DNA of 57,161 bases from Candidatus Poseidoniaceae archaeon (lineage in GTDB: Archaea; Thermoplasmatota; Poseidoniia; Poseidoniales; Poseidoniaceae): NCBI GenBank assembly GCA_938084455.1, contig CALKDX010000002.1, forward strand, positions 1 to 57,161, read 5' to 3'. Under the pieces are notes generated by a model that worked only from the letters and a program-made list of their open reading frames with translations, searched no databases and had not been told where the DNA came from. Positions 48,062 to 57,161 of the stretch are shown piece after piece. Position numbers and translations under genes: made by a program. How positions within the stretch are numbered: the first letter of the stretch is position 1; every line of letters starts with the position of its first letter.

Positions 48062-48547
48062 ATGAACGAAGCCATTTCACACACTGTTGGGTCGAAGTCC
48101 CCACGGTTCTCTGTGCAAGACTCAGCCGGCAACCAACACGACCTTGAAGCCTACATGGCCGAGGGAAAAACGGTCATTCTGTACTTCTACCCAAGAGATT
48201 CAACCCCGGGATGCACCACCCAAGCCTGCGACTTCCGCGACTCAATGGACCGCCTCGTCCACGAAGGCTATGTCGTCCTCGGAGTTTCAAAAGATTCTGC
48301 GGCTTCCCACGAGAAATTCATTCAGAAGCAAGAACTCAATTTCCCGCTCCTGCTTGACTCCGAAGGTGTGCTTCATGACGCCTTTGGAACATGGCGAATG
48401 AAGAAGAATTACGGTAGAGAGTACATGGGATGCGCCCGATCCACATTTGTGATTGGCCCAGAGGGAACCTTCGAATGGCTCCGATACAACGTCAAAGCCA
48501 AAGGACACGTACCAATGTTGATGCGTGAACTTGGCCTGACTGAATGA
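48062..48547 (+). CDS. bcp: Peroxiredoxin (Bcp/PrxQ-type)
   Basis: FYPRDSTPGCTTQACDFRD, VLGVSKDSAASHEKF; track start 48017 is TTG, ATG 48062 preferred. Confidence 0.93.
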   Translation: MNEAISHTVGSKSPRFSVQDSAGNQHDLEAYMAEGKTVILYFYPRDSTPGCTTQACDFRDSMDRLVHEGYVVLGVSKDSAASHEKFIQKQELNFPLLLDSEGVLHDAFGTWRMKKNYGREYMGCARSTFVIGPEGTFEWLRYNVKAKGHVPMLMRELGLTE

Positions 48548-48557
48548 GCGTGGGGCC

Positions 48558-49040
48558 ATGAACGAAAGAATCGACGTTGGCGCAGAAAGCGTTGCGTGGA
48601 GCCCTTGTCACCTTGGAGAAGGACTGTTGATCGGCCGTAAGTGTTCAATCGGGGCACTTGCGCACATTGGAAGAAACGTGGAGCTTGGCGATGGTTGCCG
48701 GATCCAAGGAGGGGCGTACATCGCCGATGGATCGATTCTTGGCAGCAATGTCTTCATCGGACCAAATGCAACGCTCCTGAACGATCTCTATCCGCCCTCA
48801 AAGGATTCAACCAAATGGTTGCCCGTCAGAGTGGCTTCGGGAGCAGTCGTTGGAGGGGGAGCTACAGTGGTGGCTGGCGTGAGCATCGGTGAAAATTCAG
48901 TTCTGGGAGCCGGGGCCACCCTCACACGTAACCTTCCAAAAAACGAGGTCTGGGTCGGAACACCTGCACGGTACCACTCAACTCGCGAAGAATACGAACG
49001 CAAGGGCGGACGAGAAAGCACAACAAATGGAGAGGATTGA
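48558..49040 (+). CDS. Left-handed beta-helix (hexapeptide repeat) acyltransferase
   Basis: Hexapeptide pattern IGRKCSIGALAHIGRNVELGDGCRIQGGAYIADGSILGSNVFIGPNATLLND... Confidence 0.9.
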   Translation: MNERIDVGAESVAWSPCHLGEGLLIGRKCSIGALAHIGRNVELGDGCRIQGGAYIADGSILGSNVFIGPNATLLNDLYPPSKDSTKWLPVRVASGAVVGGGATVVAGVSIGENSVLGAGATLTRNLPKNEVWVGTPARYHSTREEYERKGGRESTTNGED

Positions 49041-49847
49041 ATGGATGAAAAGGGCGTCATTGTTGATTATTTGAATAAATGCAATGCCTATGCAGAAGCA
49101 TCGATTGCTCGGAAAATCGAACGCGGAGAAGATGCCGAACTCGATGCATGGCGAAGTTACATCATGTTCAATGAGCACGCCATAGAAGAACTTGGAAACG
49201 GCAAACTCGATGCATGGTTCACACCTGCACCAACGCATTCCTTGAGCGATGCCCGCAGGCTGGATGCCGATGAACTGGACCATGCCGTTCGCGCTGGATG
49301 GCTGTCTGGCATCCTTTCCCCACGACCTCTGATCGTCGCTTCAACCCAAGATGAAGACGGCCATTTCAATCTCGCACCGTACACTTCGGTGATGGCCGTA
49401 TCCACCGGCCCTCCGTTGCTCATTGCCTCTTTCAGTTGCAATCGGGATGGGAAATACAGGGACACATTGCACAACCTAAGAGCGACGAAGCGAGCAATGC
49501 TCCACCTGATGCCAGCGAATCTATCCACCGTCAAAGCCGTTGATGAAACTGCAGCACCATTGCCAAGCGATGAGAGCGAATGGAACATGACCGCCTTCAC
49601 CCATCATGCAGAAGAACCACTGCTCATCAATGAGGCTGTGGCCGCCATCGAAGTTGAATTCATAGAAGACCGCCCGCTTCCAGATGCTGTAGCTCGATTG
49701 GCTGTGCTTCGAGTAAAGGCGCTGTGGACGACAGAGCAAACATTGCCACCAGAAGGCCTCGATGTGCTGTGTCAACACGGCCATGACCGTTTATCGCCAG
49801 CTCCAAGCGGCTGGGGTGAAAAGGTGCAAAAGCACTACAATCGCTGA
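49041..49847 (+). CDS. Flavin reductase-like domain protein (FMN-binding split barrel)
   Basis: SPRPLIVASTQDEDGHFNLAPYTSVMAVSTGPPLLIASF pattern; helical N-terminal extension. Confidence 0.8.
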   Translation: MDEKGVIVDYLNKCNAYAEASIARKIERGEDAELDAWRSYIMFNEHAIEELGNGKLDAWFTPAPTHSLSDARRLDADELDHAVRAGWLSGILSPRPLIVASTQDEDGHFNLAPYTSVMAVSTGPPLLIASFSCNRDGKYRDTLHNLRATKRAMLHLMPANLSTVKAVDETAAPLPSDESEWNMTAFTHHAEEPLLINEAVAAIEVEFIEDRPLPDAVARLAVLRVKALWTTEQTLPPEGLDVLCQHGHDRLSPAPSGWGEKVQKHYNR

Positions 49848-50842
49848 TCATCGCGCAGATGGGCCCACATGAACGCCAGCCCTTCATCAAGGCTCGTGGT
49901 TGGCTTCCAGTCAAGCAACGACTCACTCAATGAAGCATCTGGGACCCGTCGTTGAGCGTCACCATGGTACCCAGGAATGAACTCAACCTCAGGTAAGGCA
50001 GAGGTCCATTTTGAATCGCTTTCGACAATACTGTAGATCTTTTCTTGCAATTCTTTGATGCTGACTTCCTCAGAAGAACCAATGTTGAACGCTCCACTGC
50101 TCAAGCGTTTAGAAGAGTCCTCTGGCGTAAGGCCTGCTTTGAGGAATCCATCGATGATGTCATCAATCCATGTGAACGAGCGTGTTTGGGCGCCCTGATT
50201 ATGAATCTGAATCGGTTGAGAGGTGAGAATGGCCTCAAAGAACATCGCCACAACTTGACCGTAGGCGCCCCCGTTCAACCGAGGACCGTAGGCATTGAAG
50301 GGTCGTACAATTCGGACATCTAACCCGTCGCGTGCAGCATGTTGTGCCGCAACTTCATCGAGGTACTTGCTTGCACCATAGGAGTGGCGTTGATGGGCCT
50401 GTGGATCGGTGAACGACATCGGGTTTCCATTCTTTATCGGCTGGACTTCCGCTTCCCCAAACGCTTCGGGGGATGAGGCTAAGACGTACCTAGCGTCGTG
50501 TGCCATAGCCAATTCAAGGGTCCTCAAGGTCCCATTGATGTTGACATCAATCACGGAATGGGCTGCTTCATGAAACCACTTGGTCCCGTTGATTGCAGCT
50601 AAGTGATAGATGAGGTCGAGACCGCCCAGCATTTCAGCACAGGCATCCAGTGCCTCGATGCTTCTCACGTCACCCTGGACAAAGAAAAAATCTGGATGGG
50701 TTTCTAGGGCGGCGATGTTGTCGAGCGAACCTCGGAACAAGGAGTCTAAGGCCACCACTCGGTGCCCGTCTGCAATCAAAGCCTCACACAAGGACGAGCC
50801 GAGGAATCCAGCGCCACCGGTGACAAGAATTTGTAATGCCAT
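49835..50842 (-). CDS. NAD-dependent epimerase/dehydratase (extended SDR, nucleotide-sugar)
   Basis: MALQILVTGGAGFLGSSLCEAL Rossmann motif, YGASKYLDE catalytic YxxxK, RPFNAYGPR. Confidence 0.92.
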   Translation of the reverse strand: MALQILVTGGAGFLGSSLCEALIADGHRVVALDSLFRGSLDNIAALETHPDFFFVQGDVRSIEALDACAEMLGGLDLIYHLAAINGTKWFHEAAHSVIDVNINGTLRTLELAMAHDARYVLASSPEAFGEAEVQPIKNGNPMSFTDPQAHQRHSYGASKYLDEVAAQHAARDGLDVRIVRPFNAYGPRLNGGAYGQVVAMFFEAILTSQPIQIHNQGAQTRSFTWIDDIIDGFLKAGLTPEDSSKRLSSGAFNIGSSEEVSIKELQEKIYSIVESDSKWTSALPEVEFIPGYHGDAQRRVPDASLSESLLDWKPTTSLDEGLAFMWAHLRDDQRL

Positions 50843-50846
50843 ACCT

Positions 50847-52619
50847 TCAACTCGCACGTTCAAGGACCTTGATGTGGACCACGCCATCCAAAGAGGTCAT
50901 TTCAATCAGATCACCGTCGTTGATGTTCATGCATGGGTCTTGATCGAAGGCGTGACCGTAGGGGAGGTTGAGTAAGGAACATGCTGGCAAGGTGAGGGGG
51001 CAAACATCGCTGTTCACGATGGCTTTCGGGCCCTTACCGGTGTAGAGCAAACCCATCAACACGTACGGCGCAACCGTCGAACCTGAGCCCTTTGGATACA
51101 TCAAAATCGTGTCCTCGATGGCCCGACCATCAAGTGGGTGACCAAATTCTTCCACCACGCCTGTGTCTCGATTCACATAGCCAAGGTAGGTGATGGGCAC
51201 ATCGGTAACCATCGCTCGGCCGCGAACCGAGAACTCCTTTTGACTCAGCAGACCTTCTCCCCTGAGGGTCAACAAACCAGTTTGTGGCGTCTTGTTGCTT
51301 GCGTGCTGCGGTTGTGCTTTTGCTGCCAGTTGCGGACGTTCGCCCGATGAAAGCTCAGGGTCAAAGGCGTGGGCAACACACTTTTGAATGGGAGCCACGC
51401 TTGTTGGTAGGCGATTCAAGCCGCTGGTGAGGTAATGTTCTGCTTTGAGCGAGTTGGTCAGCAGGTGATTGTACTTGCTTCGGTTGTAAGGGGTCACTTC
51501 CGGACAGGTGTCCTTCAAAATGACAGCACCAGCCTGCTCAAGCAATTCGATGCTCCCATCGGCAAGAGCAAGATCGTAATTGGCCCCGCTTGTGAACACC
51601 CAAAGCCGTTGGTCTGGTATTTTGGAGCCCATTTCTGCATAGGAGCGGACGGTTGAAGCCGTGATTCTGATTTCTTCCAAACTTGCTTGTGGGCATCCAA
51701 TCACGACCAAATCAACTTGGCCCTCAGGCGCAAGATCAGCGTACCGAGAGGCGAGGTCCTCTGCGGTGAAGGTGAGTTCCCCCTGCCAGCCTCCATCAGG
51801 TGCGCTCCATGCTCCGTCCTCGTCTTGCTTCAACGGAGGGTCCTGTGACAAACCTTCTGCCCAAAGCATGGGTGTTCCATAATTCGCTGCTGCAGCAGTG
51901 AGTGCTTTTTTCCGAGCAAAGGTTGCTTTTTCAGGCAACCCTTGGATAAACGGCATTGGGCCCCAAGGAAGCTTCCATCCAGGAAGAACTTGCTTGCCAA
52001 TCCAATCCCCAAGCACCGACCAATCTGCAAGTGTATGGAGTTCACATTCGACCTGAACACGAATGTTTGGCGTTCTGTTTGATTCAAGATGGAGGCCCCA
52101 TTTTGGAGCGAAACCGGTTAATGCGGTGGCAAGTGCGGACAGGCCGGATTCACGGTTCGTAATCAGGGAGGTCCATGTGTTTGAGAAACAGACTGCATTT
52201 GATTCAGCCCAAGAGGCCACCCCTTCTTCTTGCTCAATACCACGGTCGTAAGGCGTACAAGAAAGCGTCGCCTCGAGGCCAAGCGCATCGTAGGCTTGCA
52301 CGATTTCGAATTGTTGTTCAAGGAAGTCTGGCCATTCAATGTCCATCTCTTCCATCTTTTCCTTATCGCAACCTGCAGAGTTCAATGTGGTCGGGATGAC
52401 CACTTTTCCGTCGCCTGAACTCGATAGATCGGCCAGAAAACGGCGAAGTCCATGTCCGCCAGTGATGACAGATACGCCTGAAACGTGTGCATGGTCCACT
52501 TCAATGAACCCGCTTGCGTTGGCGGTGATGGCAAGGTCAACGACCAAGCGTGCGGCTTTTTGCCGAGTTGGACCTTCATCTCCATTCAGTTGGGCTGAGA
52601 GGCGAGGTGGCAACTCCAT
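50847..52619 (-). CDS. Fused aconitase X (large + small/swivel) protein; candidate phosphomevalonate dehydratase or hydroxyproline dehydratase-type enzyme
   Basis: AcnX large domain (HAHVSGVSVITGGHGLRRFL, LKDTCPEVTPYNRSKYNHLLTNSLKAEHYL) followed by DUF126-type swivel (GRAIEDTILMYPKGSGSTVAPYVLMGLL). Confidence 0.85.
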   Translation of the reverse strand: MELPPRLSAQLNGDEGPTRQKAARLVVDLAITANASGFIEVDHAHVSGVSVITGGHGLRRFLADLSSSGDGKVVIPTTLNSAGCDKEKMEEMDIEWPDFLEQQFEIVQAYDALGLEATLSCTPYDRGIEQEEGVASWAESNAVCFSNTWTSLITNRESGLSALATALTGFAPKWGLHLESNRTPNIRVQVECELHTLADWSVLGDWIGKQVLPGWKLPWGPMPFIQGLPEKATFARKKALTAAAANYGTPMLWAEGLSQDPPLKQDEDGAWSAPDGGWQGELTFTAEDLASRYADLAPEGQVDLVVIGCPQASLEEIRITASTVRSYAEMGSKIPDQRLWVFTSGANYDLALADGSIELLEQAGAVILKDTCPEVTPYNRSKYNHLLTNSLKAEHYLTSGLNRLPTSVAPIQKCVAHAFDPELSSGERPQLAAKAQPQHASNKTPQTGLLTLRGEGLLSQKEFSVRGRAMVTDVPITYLGYVNRDTGVVEEFGHPLDGRAIEDTILMYPKGSGSTVAPYVLMGLLYTGKGPKAIVNSDVCPLTLPACSLLNLPYGHAFDQDPCMNINDGDLIEMTSLDGVVHIKVLERAS

Positions 52620-52754
52620 GAGTAACGCACGCAAAGGACGCTCATGAACTCACCCCCTCAGAAATCACAAAGGATGTTCGCTCAAACCTCGACAACTTGC
52701 GAAATTTCGCTCCAACCGAAGGATTTGATACCATTGAGGTCATTTTCCAATCAC

Positions 52755-54965
52755 ATGTCAACCCCCGACGAACTGGAAGGCCCCAGACTTATCGCAGGCG
52801 AACCTGCAACCGACACCGCCTCAAAACCGGTGCCTGCTCTCACGGCGAGGCAAAACTCCACCTCTCCACAAAGCACCAGTCCAGCCCGAAAACCGATGGT
52901 CCTTGCTGTGCTCCAAGTCTTCATGCTCATGCTTGCCTTAGCTGGTTCCAGTTATGCTGCATACACCGTCGCAACATGGACGGAAGAATCGGATCGGACA
53001 ACAGAACCCAATGAATTGCTCGTCCGAACCGAGGGACGGGATGCAGATGGGCTGTGCGCTGAAGGTGGTTCCCTCATCCTCATCGGCGTTGATCACAACC
53101 TCAATCAGTACTTGGATGGCGAGGAAGTCACCTCAACCACGAACCTTTGCCACGGTGAACGTGGTAACAATGGCGTTTCAATCGTTGGAGCGACAGGGCC
53201 GTCAAGTTGGGTGGAAACAGAAACCCTACCGTTAGGCAATGAGACCTGTCCTTCAGGCGGTTCGGCCATTTCAACCGGCGTTGACGAAAATGCCAATGGA
53301 TACCTCGATTCAGACGAGGTTTTGGAAGTGCAGTTGCTTTGCAATGGAGCCGTTGGCCCATCAGGTGCGAACGGTGGCCAAGGGTCCAATGGCGCGAGCG
53401 GCGTTAATGGCGCTCCAGCGCTTGTGGAGCAACGCACGCCTCTAGCCAGCGTCTGTTCAAGCGGCATCAGCATCAAATTTGGAATCGATGACGGCATGGG
53501 TGAGGGCCAAGCGTTTGATGGAATGCTTCATGCAGATGAAGTCCGCAGCAGCCTCAACTTGTGCAGCCAACCGCTCAACTCAGGACCTGTTGGTGATTTC
53601 AACTCTGGCAATTCTGATGGAGTCGCGCCTGGTTGCGACCAACTGGCATGGATGCCCCAATCTTCGGTGCTGATCACCGCAGGCAGCGACGGCTCCAGCG
53701 GGTGTGAATTGTGGTCGAAAAACAGCACTGGAACAGCATCGATGCTGGTCGATTTGAACCCCACAGGAGATTCCCTCCCAGGGCGATACACTGGATTCAT
53801 ACCCTTGAACAACAACGGTACAGAAGCAGTTGTCTTCGATGCTGACGATGGCATGAATGGTCGGCATCTTTGGATAACCGACGGCACGGCAGCTGGAACC
53901 CAGAGGCTCAACGGCCCGGTGAACACCAACGTCAATGGCCCGGTTCAATCTGTGGCGTGGCTTGATGGCGTGGTGATGCTCAATGGAATCGACGCACTCT
54001 TGTGGACCAACGGAAGTTCAACCATCGATGCGTTTGATCATCCAAGCCTCAACGTTGCCTTGGGAGCCAACGAACGAGCGACCCTTACCAACCTCACCTC
54101 ATACCAGTCATCATTGTTGACCGTCGAAGAAGGGTGGTTGTGGTTCAGCGCAAAGTCATCTGCAGGAATTGAACCATACGCTTTGAATGCGAATGGAATG
54201 TTGCGAAGTTGGGATTTGGCGCAGGGTGATTCAACCCCGAGTGCTTCAGTTGGCGTCTCAGGAGGCCTCGTAACGGTCGCAGACAACGGTCAAGGGCGGC
54301 AATTGGTTCGTTTGAATCATGATTCATCGCACCTTTGGTTGACGGCCATGAGCCACTCCGGAACAGGGAATCCAACCCAATACGTGGGAGAACACCTTGG
54401 GTTGCACCTGCTTGGCGATGTGATTGTGTTTGATGCCCTCACCTCCGGTGTCGATCCTCAGGTGTGGAGCCATCACTTGACTGAGGCGACAACCTCTTTG
54501 CTTTCTCAAACCATTCTGGCCCCAGGTGATTTGGCTGGGGGCGTTGTGCATCAGGACCGATTGTGGTTCGATTGCGTCGCACCATCGATTGCTCAAGAGG
54601 TGTGCTCCACCGATGGCACCGCAACTGGAACCCGAACTGAAACGGACTTACGTGCAGGTTCAGCCAGCGCTCTTGTTCGTGGTTTTGCAACATCGGGCGA
54701 GGTTCTGTTTATGATCGCAAGTGGTCAAATCGATGGCGTAGAAACTGGTTCATGCCTCTGGGTGTTGAATGAAGCAAGTGCACCACAGATGGTTCACGAC
54801 CCGTGGTCGGGCCTCAACAACAACTCCAACGCAGGGACGTATGGGGGGCTTGTGGTGTCAGAACATCAAGTGTTTTTCATTGCCAACGACGGAACAACAG
54901 GCCATGAATGGCAAGCATTCAGCCACGGAAGCCTAAACGGTGAATGGCTGATTTGGCCGGCATAA
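52755..54965 (+). CDS. Surface/secreted protein with DUF7151-like Cys repeats, short collagen-like stretch and DGTxxGT repeats
   Basis: TM/signal near N-terminus (VLAVLQVFMLMLALAGSSYAAYTVATW); repeats CxxGGxxIxxGVDxNxNGYLDxDEV; GAVGPSGANGGQGSNGASGVNGAP; ITDGTAAGTQRL and STDGTATGTRT. Track start 52644; ATG 52755 leaves promoter space to divergent AcnX gene. Confidence 0.8.
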   Translation: MSTPDELEGPRLIAGEPATDTASKPVPALTARQNSTSPQSTSPARKPMVLAVLQVFMLMLALAGSSYAAYTVATWTEESDRTTEPNELLVRTEGRDADGLCAEGGSLILIGVDHNLNQYLDGEEVTSTTNLCHGERGNNGVSIVGATGPSSWVETETLPLGNETCPSGGSAISTGVDENANGYLDSDEVLEVQLLCNGAVGPSGANGGQGSNGASGVNGAPALVEQRTPLASVCSSGISIKFGIDDGMGEGQAFDGMLHADEVRSSLNLCSQPLNSGPVGDFNSGNSDGVAPGCDQLAWMPQSSVLITAGSDGSSGCELWSKNSTGTASMLVDLNPTGDSLPGRYTGFIPLNNNGTEAVVFDADDGMNGRHLWITDGTAAGTQRLNGPVNTNVNGPVQSVAWLDGVVMLNGIDALLWTNGSSTIDAFDHPSLNVALGANERATLTNLTSYQSSLLTVEEGWLWFSAKSSAGIEPYALNANGMLRSWDLAQGDSTPSASVGVSGGLVTVADNGQGRQLVRLNHDSSHLWLTAMSHSGTGNPTQYVGEHLGLHLLGDVIVFDALTSGVDPQVWSHHLTEATTSLLSQTILAPGDLAGGVVHQDRLWFDCVAPSIAQEVCSTDGTATGTRTETDLRAGSASALVRGFATSGEVLFMIASGQIDGVETGSCLWVLNEASAPQMVHDPWSGLNNNSNAGTYGGLVVSEHQVFFIANDGTTGHEWQAFSHGSLNGEWLIWPA

Positions 54966-55790
54966 TCACCGAAGGTGAATGCAGTAAGGGCAGGACACTT
55001 CCACCACATAATCTGGAGATTCTTGCTCTTCCATTGAGAGAGGTTGCCTGCATGCAAAGCACTGCACTGCATCTGATTCCTCCAGCTCGGGAGTCAAGGC
55101 CACACGATGATCAAAGACAAAGCAATCTCCGTTCCAATGTGCACCGCCTACCTGTTCGAAGTAACCGAGAATTCCACCCTCAAGTTGACGGACATCTTTG
55201 AAGCCAGCTTCAAGCATGACGACACTGGCTTTCTCACATCGAATGCCTCCCGTGCAAAACATCACCACTGGTGTGTCTTTGAGGTCTTCCGGCAAGGTTT
55301 CAATGGCGGCAGGGAAGGCTCGAAAACTGGTGATGTCAAGATCCACAGCGTTTTCGAACGTCCCTAAGCGGATCTCGTAATCGTTGCGGGTATCGAGGAC
55401 AGTAACGCTTTTTCCTTCATCGAGCCATTGTTTGAACTCGGTTGGTGCAATCGTATCTCCGGTGAATTCTGCTGGCTTGACTTCATCCATTCCGATGGAA
55501 ATAATTTCTTGCTTTAACCTCACGTTCATTCGATTAAACGGTTGGTAGGTGGTGTGGGATCGTTTGAGCGGGATATCGAGGAACCGAACATCCTGATCAA
55601 GAAAAGACAAGAAGGCGTCGATGCCTTGTTCATCACCCGCCAAGAAAAAATTGATGCCTTCATGGGCAAGAAGGATGGTTCCCCTCAATTGAGAGGAGGT
55701 GCACGCATCAATCATGGGTTGGCGAAGGGAATCGCGGTCGGGCAAGTCAACAAAACGGTACCCCGCTATGTTCACAATTGCCTGCTCCAT
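54966..55790 (-). CDS. trhO: Rhodanese-domain tRNA uridine hydroxylase (TrhO/UPF0176 family)
   Basis: RGTILLAHEGINFFLAG, LDTRNDYEIRLGTFENAVDLDITSFRAFP, MFCTGGIRCEKAS, GGILGYFE; C-terminal Cys pairs. Confidence 0.92.
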   Translation of the reverse strand: MEQAIVNIAGYRFVDLPDRDSLRQPMIDACTSSQLRGTILLAHEGINFFLAGDEQGIDAFLSFLDQDVRFLDIPLKRSHTTYQPFNRMNVRLKQEIISIGMDEVKPAEFTGDTIAPTEFKQWLDEGKSVTVLDTRNDYEIRLGTFENAVDLDITSFRAFPAAIETLPEDLKDTPVVMFCTGGIRCEKASVVMLEAGFKDVRQLEGGILGYFEQVGGAHWNGDCFVFDHRVALTPELEESDAVQCFACRQPLSMEEQESPDYVVEVSCPYCIHLR

Positions 55791-55829
55791 GCATGGGGCA
55801 GTAGGTCCTGTTTTTGAGTCATTCCGACA

Positions 55830-57161
55830 TCAGGAGCGACGCCAATCATGGCGCGATGCAAGGGGTCGACGCCACCCTTGGCCGAAGGCTCTGGTTGAAA
55901 CGCGAGGCGCAGGTGACATTTGCCAGCGCTTGTGTTCGTTGCGCTCAAGCCTTGTAAGGACATCAAGAACGACAGCGGAATCGTGCCCACGCTCGGCAAT
56001 GCTTGCTCCGTCCAAGCCCTCTTCGATGTGCGCACTCAGAATTGCGTCAAGTTCGGGATAGGGCGGCAATGAATCTTCATCAATTTGATCGGGAGCAAGT
56101 TCGGCCGATGGGGGTTTTGTCAGTGTGGAAGCGTTGACTGGAGGTGTGAGGCCGCCTTCGATGGCGCGTCGATTGAACACTTCTGCCAATCCATAGACCT
56201 GCATTTTGTAGAGGTCACCAAGGGGCGTGTATCCACCAGCCATGTCTCCATAGAGGGTACAATACCCTTGAGCCAGTTCAGATTTATTTCCTGTAGCAAT
56301 GGCCATTTTACCTTGTGCGTTGGCATGAGCCATAACCGTCAGTCCACGCAACCTCGCTTGCAGGTTCTCGCCGGCAACCGCTGCACCCGCATCAAGCATT
56401 GAACCAATAGAGGCTTCAACCGCCACATGCATGCCGTCAATTGGAATGGTTTCAAACACCAACCCAAGCGCTTGAGCAGTATGAGCAGCATCATCGATGG
56501 AATGTTTCGAAGAATGCCGAGAGGGTAGGGCCAACCCAGTCACATTGTGTGGCCCAACCGCTGCTGCTGCAACACACGCAGCGACAGCGGAATCAATCCC
56601 GCCAGAAAGGCCCAGAACAATCGAGGTGATCCCGGACTTTCGGCAATAATCACTCAAGCCAGTCACCACGGCATCCGCTAAATCATCGAGAATTTCTCGC
56701 TCGTGTTCTCTGCCGTCTTCGTGAGGAGCAACTTGCCGAAGTGCATCATTACCGACGTCCAAAGCATCGTCTGAAGTGGAAGCAATCCAAACGCAAGCAT
56801 CGGGATCATCCAGGTCAACCATAAGCACACCTTCCTTCCAAGCGGGGGCAATAACCACCCGTCCATCCGGCCATGCGGCAAGGGAGTTTCCATCGAACAG
56901 GAGGTCATCGTTTCCACCCACTTGGTTCGCCATGAGGAATGGATGACCAAGCACGGAAGCGGCTGTTCGGCACACGTGGATGCGATCTGCTAATTTGTCG
57001 GCGTGGTAGGGTGATGCAGAGAGGTTCACCGTCGCATCGAGGTGCACGCCTTGGCGACCCCACTCAGCGAGCGATTCAATCGGGTCGGCTGCGTATGCGG
57101 ATGGTGTCATGCCCGCAGCCTGCCAAGCGTCTTCGCATATCGTCACACCGAGATCCAAACC
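55830..57161 (-). CDS. nadE: Glutamine-dependent NAD+ synthase, truncated at right window edge
   Basis: Nitrilase-like ICEDAW, then LGLSGGIDSAVAACVA PP-loop and ATGNKSELAQGYCTLYGDMAGGYTPLGDLYK; frame continues past the window end (GLDLGVTICEDAW). Confidence 0.95.
   Translation of the reverse strand, partial: GLDLGVTICEDAWQAAGMTPSAYAADPIESLAEWGRQGVHLDATVNLSASPYHADKLADRIHVCRTAASVLGHPFLMANQVGGNDDLLFDGNSLAAWPDGRVVIAPAWKEGVLMVDLDDPDACVWIASTSDDALDVGNDALRQVAPHEDGREHEREILDDLADAVVTGLSDYCRKSGITSIVLGLSGGIDSAVAACVAAAAVGPHNVTGLALPSRHSSKHSIDDAAHTAQALGLVFETIPIDGMHVAVEASIGSMLDAGAAVAGENLQARLRGLTVMAHANAQGKMAIATGNKSELAQGYCTLYGDMAGGYTPLGDLYKMQVYGLAEVFNRRAIEGGLTPPVNASTLTKPPSAELAPDQIDEDSLPPYPELDAILSAHIEEGLDGASIAERGHDSAVVLDVLTRLERNEHKRWQMSPAPRVSTRAFGQGWRRPLASRHDWRRS

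Overview
The window reads as a gene-dense archaeal chromosome segment. My inference, from gene content only, is marine Euryarchaeota of the Poseidoniales/Marine Group II type, related to Thermoplasmatota. It has four blocks. (1) A secreted/surface block: a very large Tyr/Ser-rich minus-strand surface protein that runs off the left edge (1-7014; absent from the supplied ORF track because no stop codon lies in the window), a 1027-aa CARDB/Ig-like surface protein, and a MacB/FtsX-type ABC exporter with a huge extracellular insert. (2) Housekeeping genes: MoaD/ThiS-like carrier, TatA, Nob1, DedA/VTT protein, tRNA-Glu(TTC), pirin, NADPH-FMN reductase, glutaredoxin, alpha/beta hydrolase, lipoprotein, membrane pyrophosphatase, NifU-like protein, PolX-PHP and endonuclease III. 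A 1.7k-aa protein built from about 38 Asp-rich ~41-aa thrombospondin-3-like repeats sits among them. (3) A complete-looking minus-strand archaellum operon (two archaellins, ArlF, ArlG, ArlH, ArlI, ArlJ). It is headed by three genes not in the textbook locus: a 143-aa basic protein, a ~1640-aa multi-domain membrane-anchored surface protein and a 353-aa coiled-coil plus beta-domain protein. A 277-aa unknown occupies the place where ArlC/D/E would be expected. (4) Peroxiredoxin, LbH acyltransferase, flavin reductase, NDP-sugar epimerase, a fused aconitase-X protein, a collagen-like/DGTxxGT surface protein, TrhO-type rhodanese and NAD synthase (truncated at the right edge). The best candidate for an undescribed system is the extended archaellum locus with its giant envelope protein, divergent ArlF and missing recognisable ArlCDE. 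No searches or structure predictions were run. Family calls come from motif recognition.
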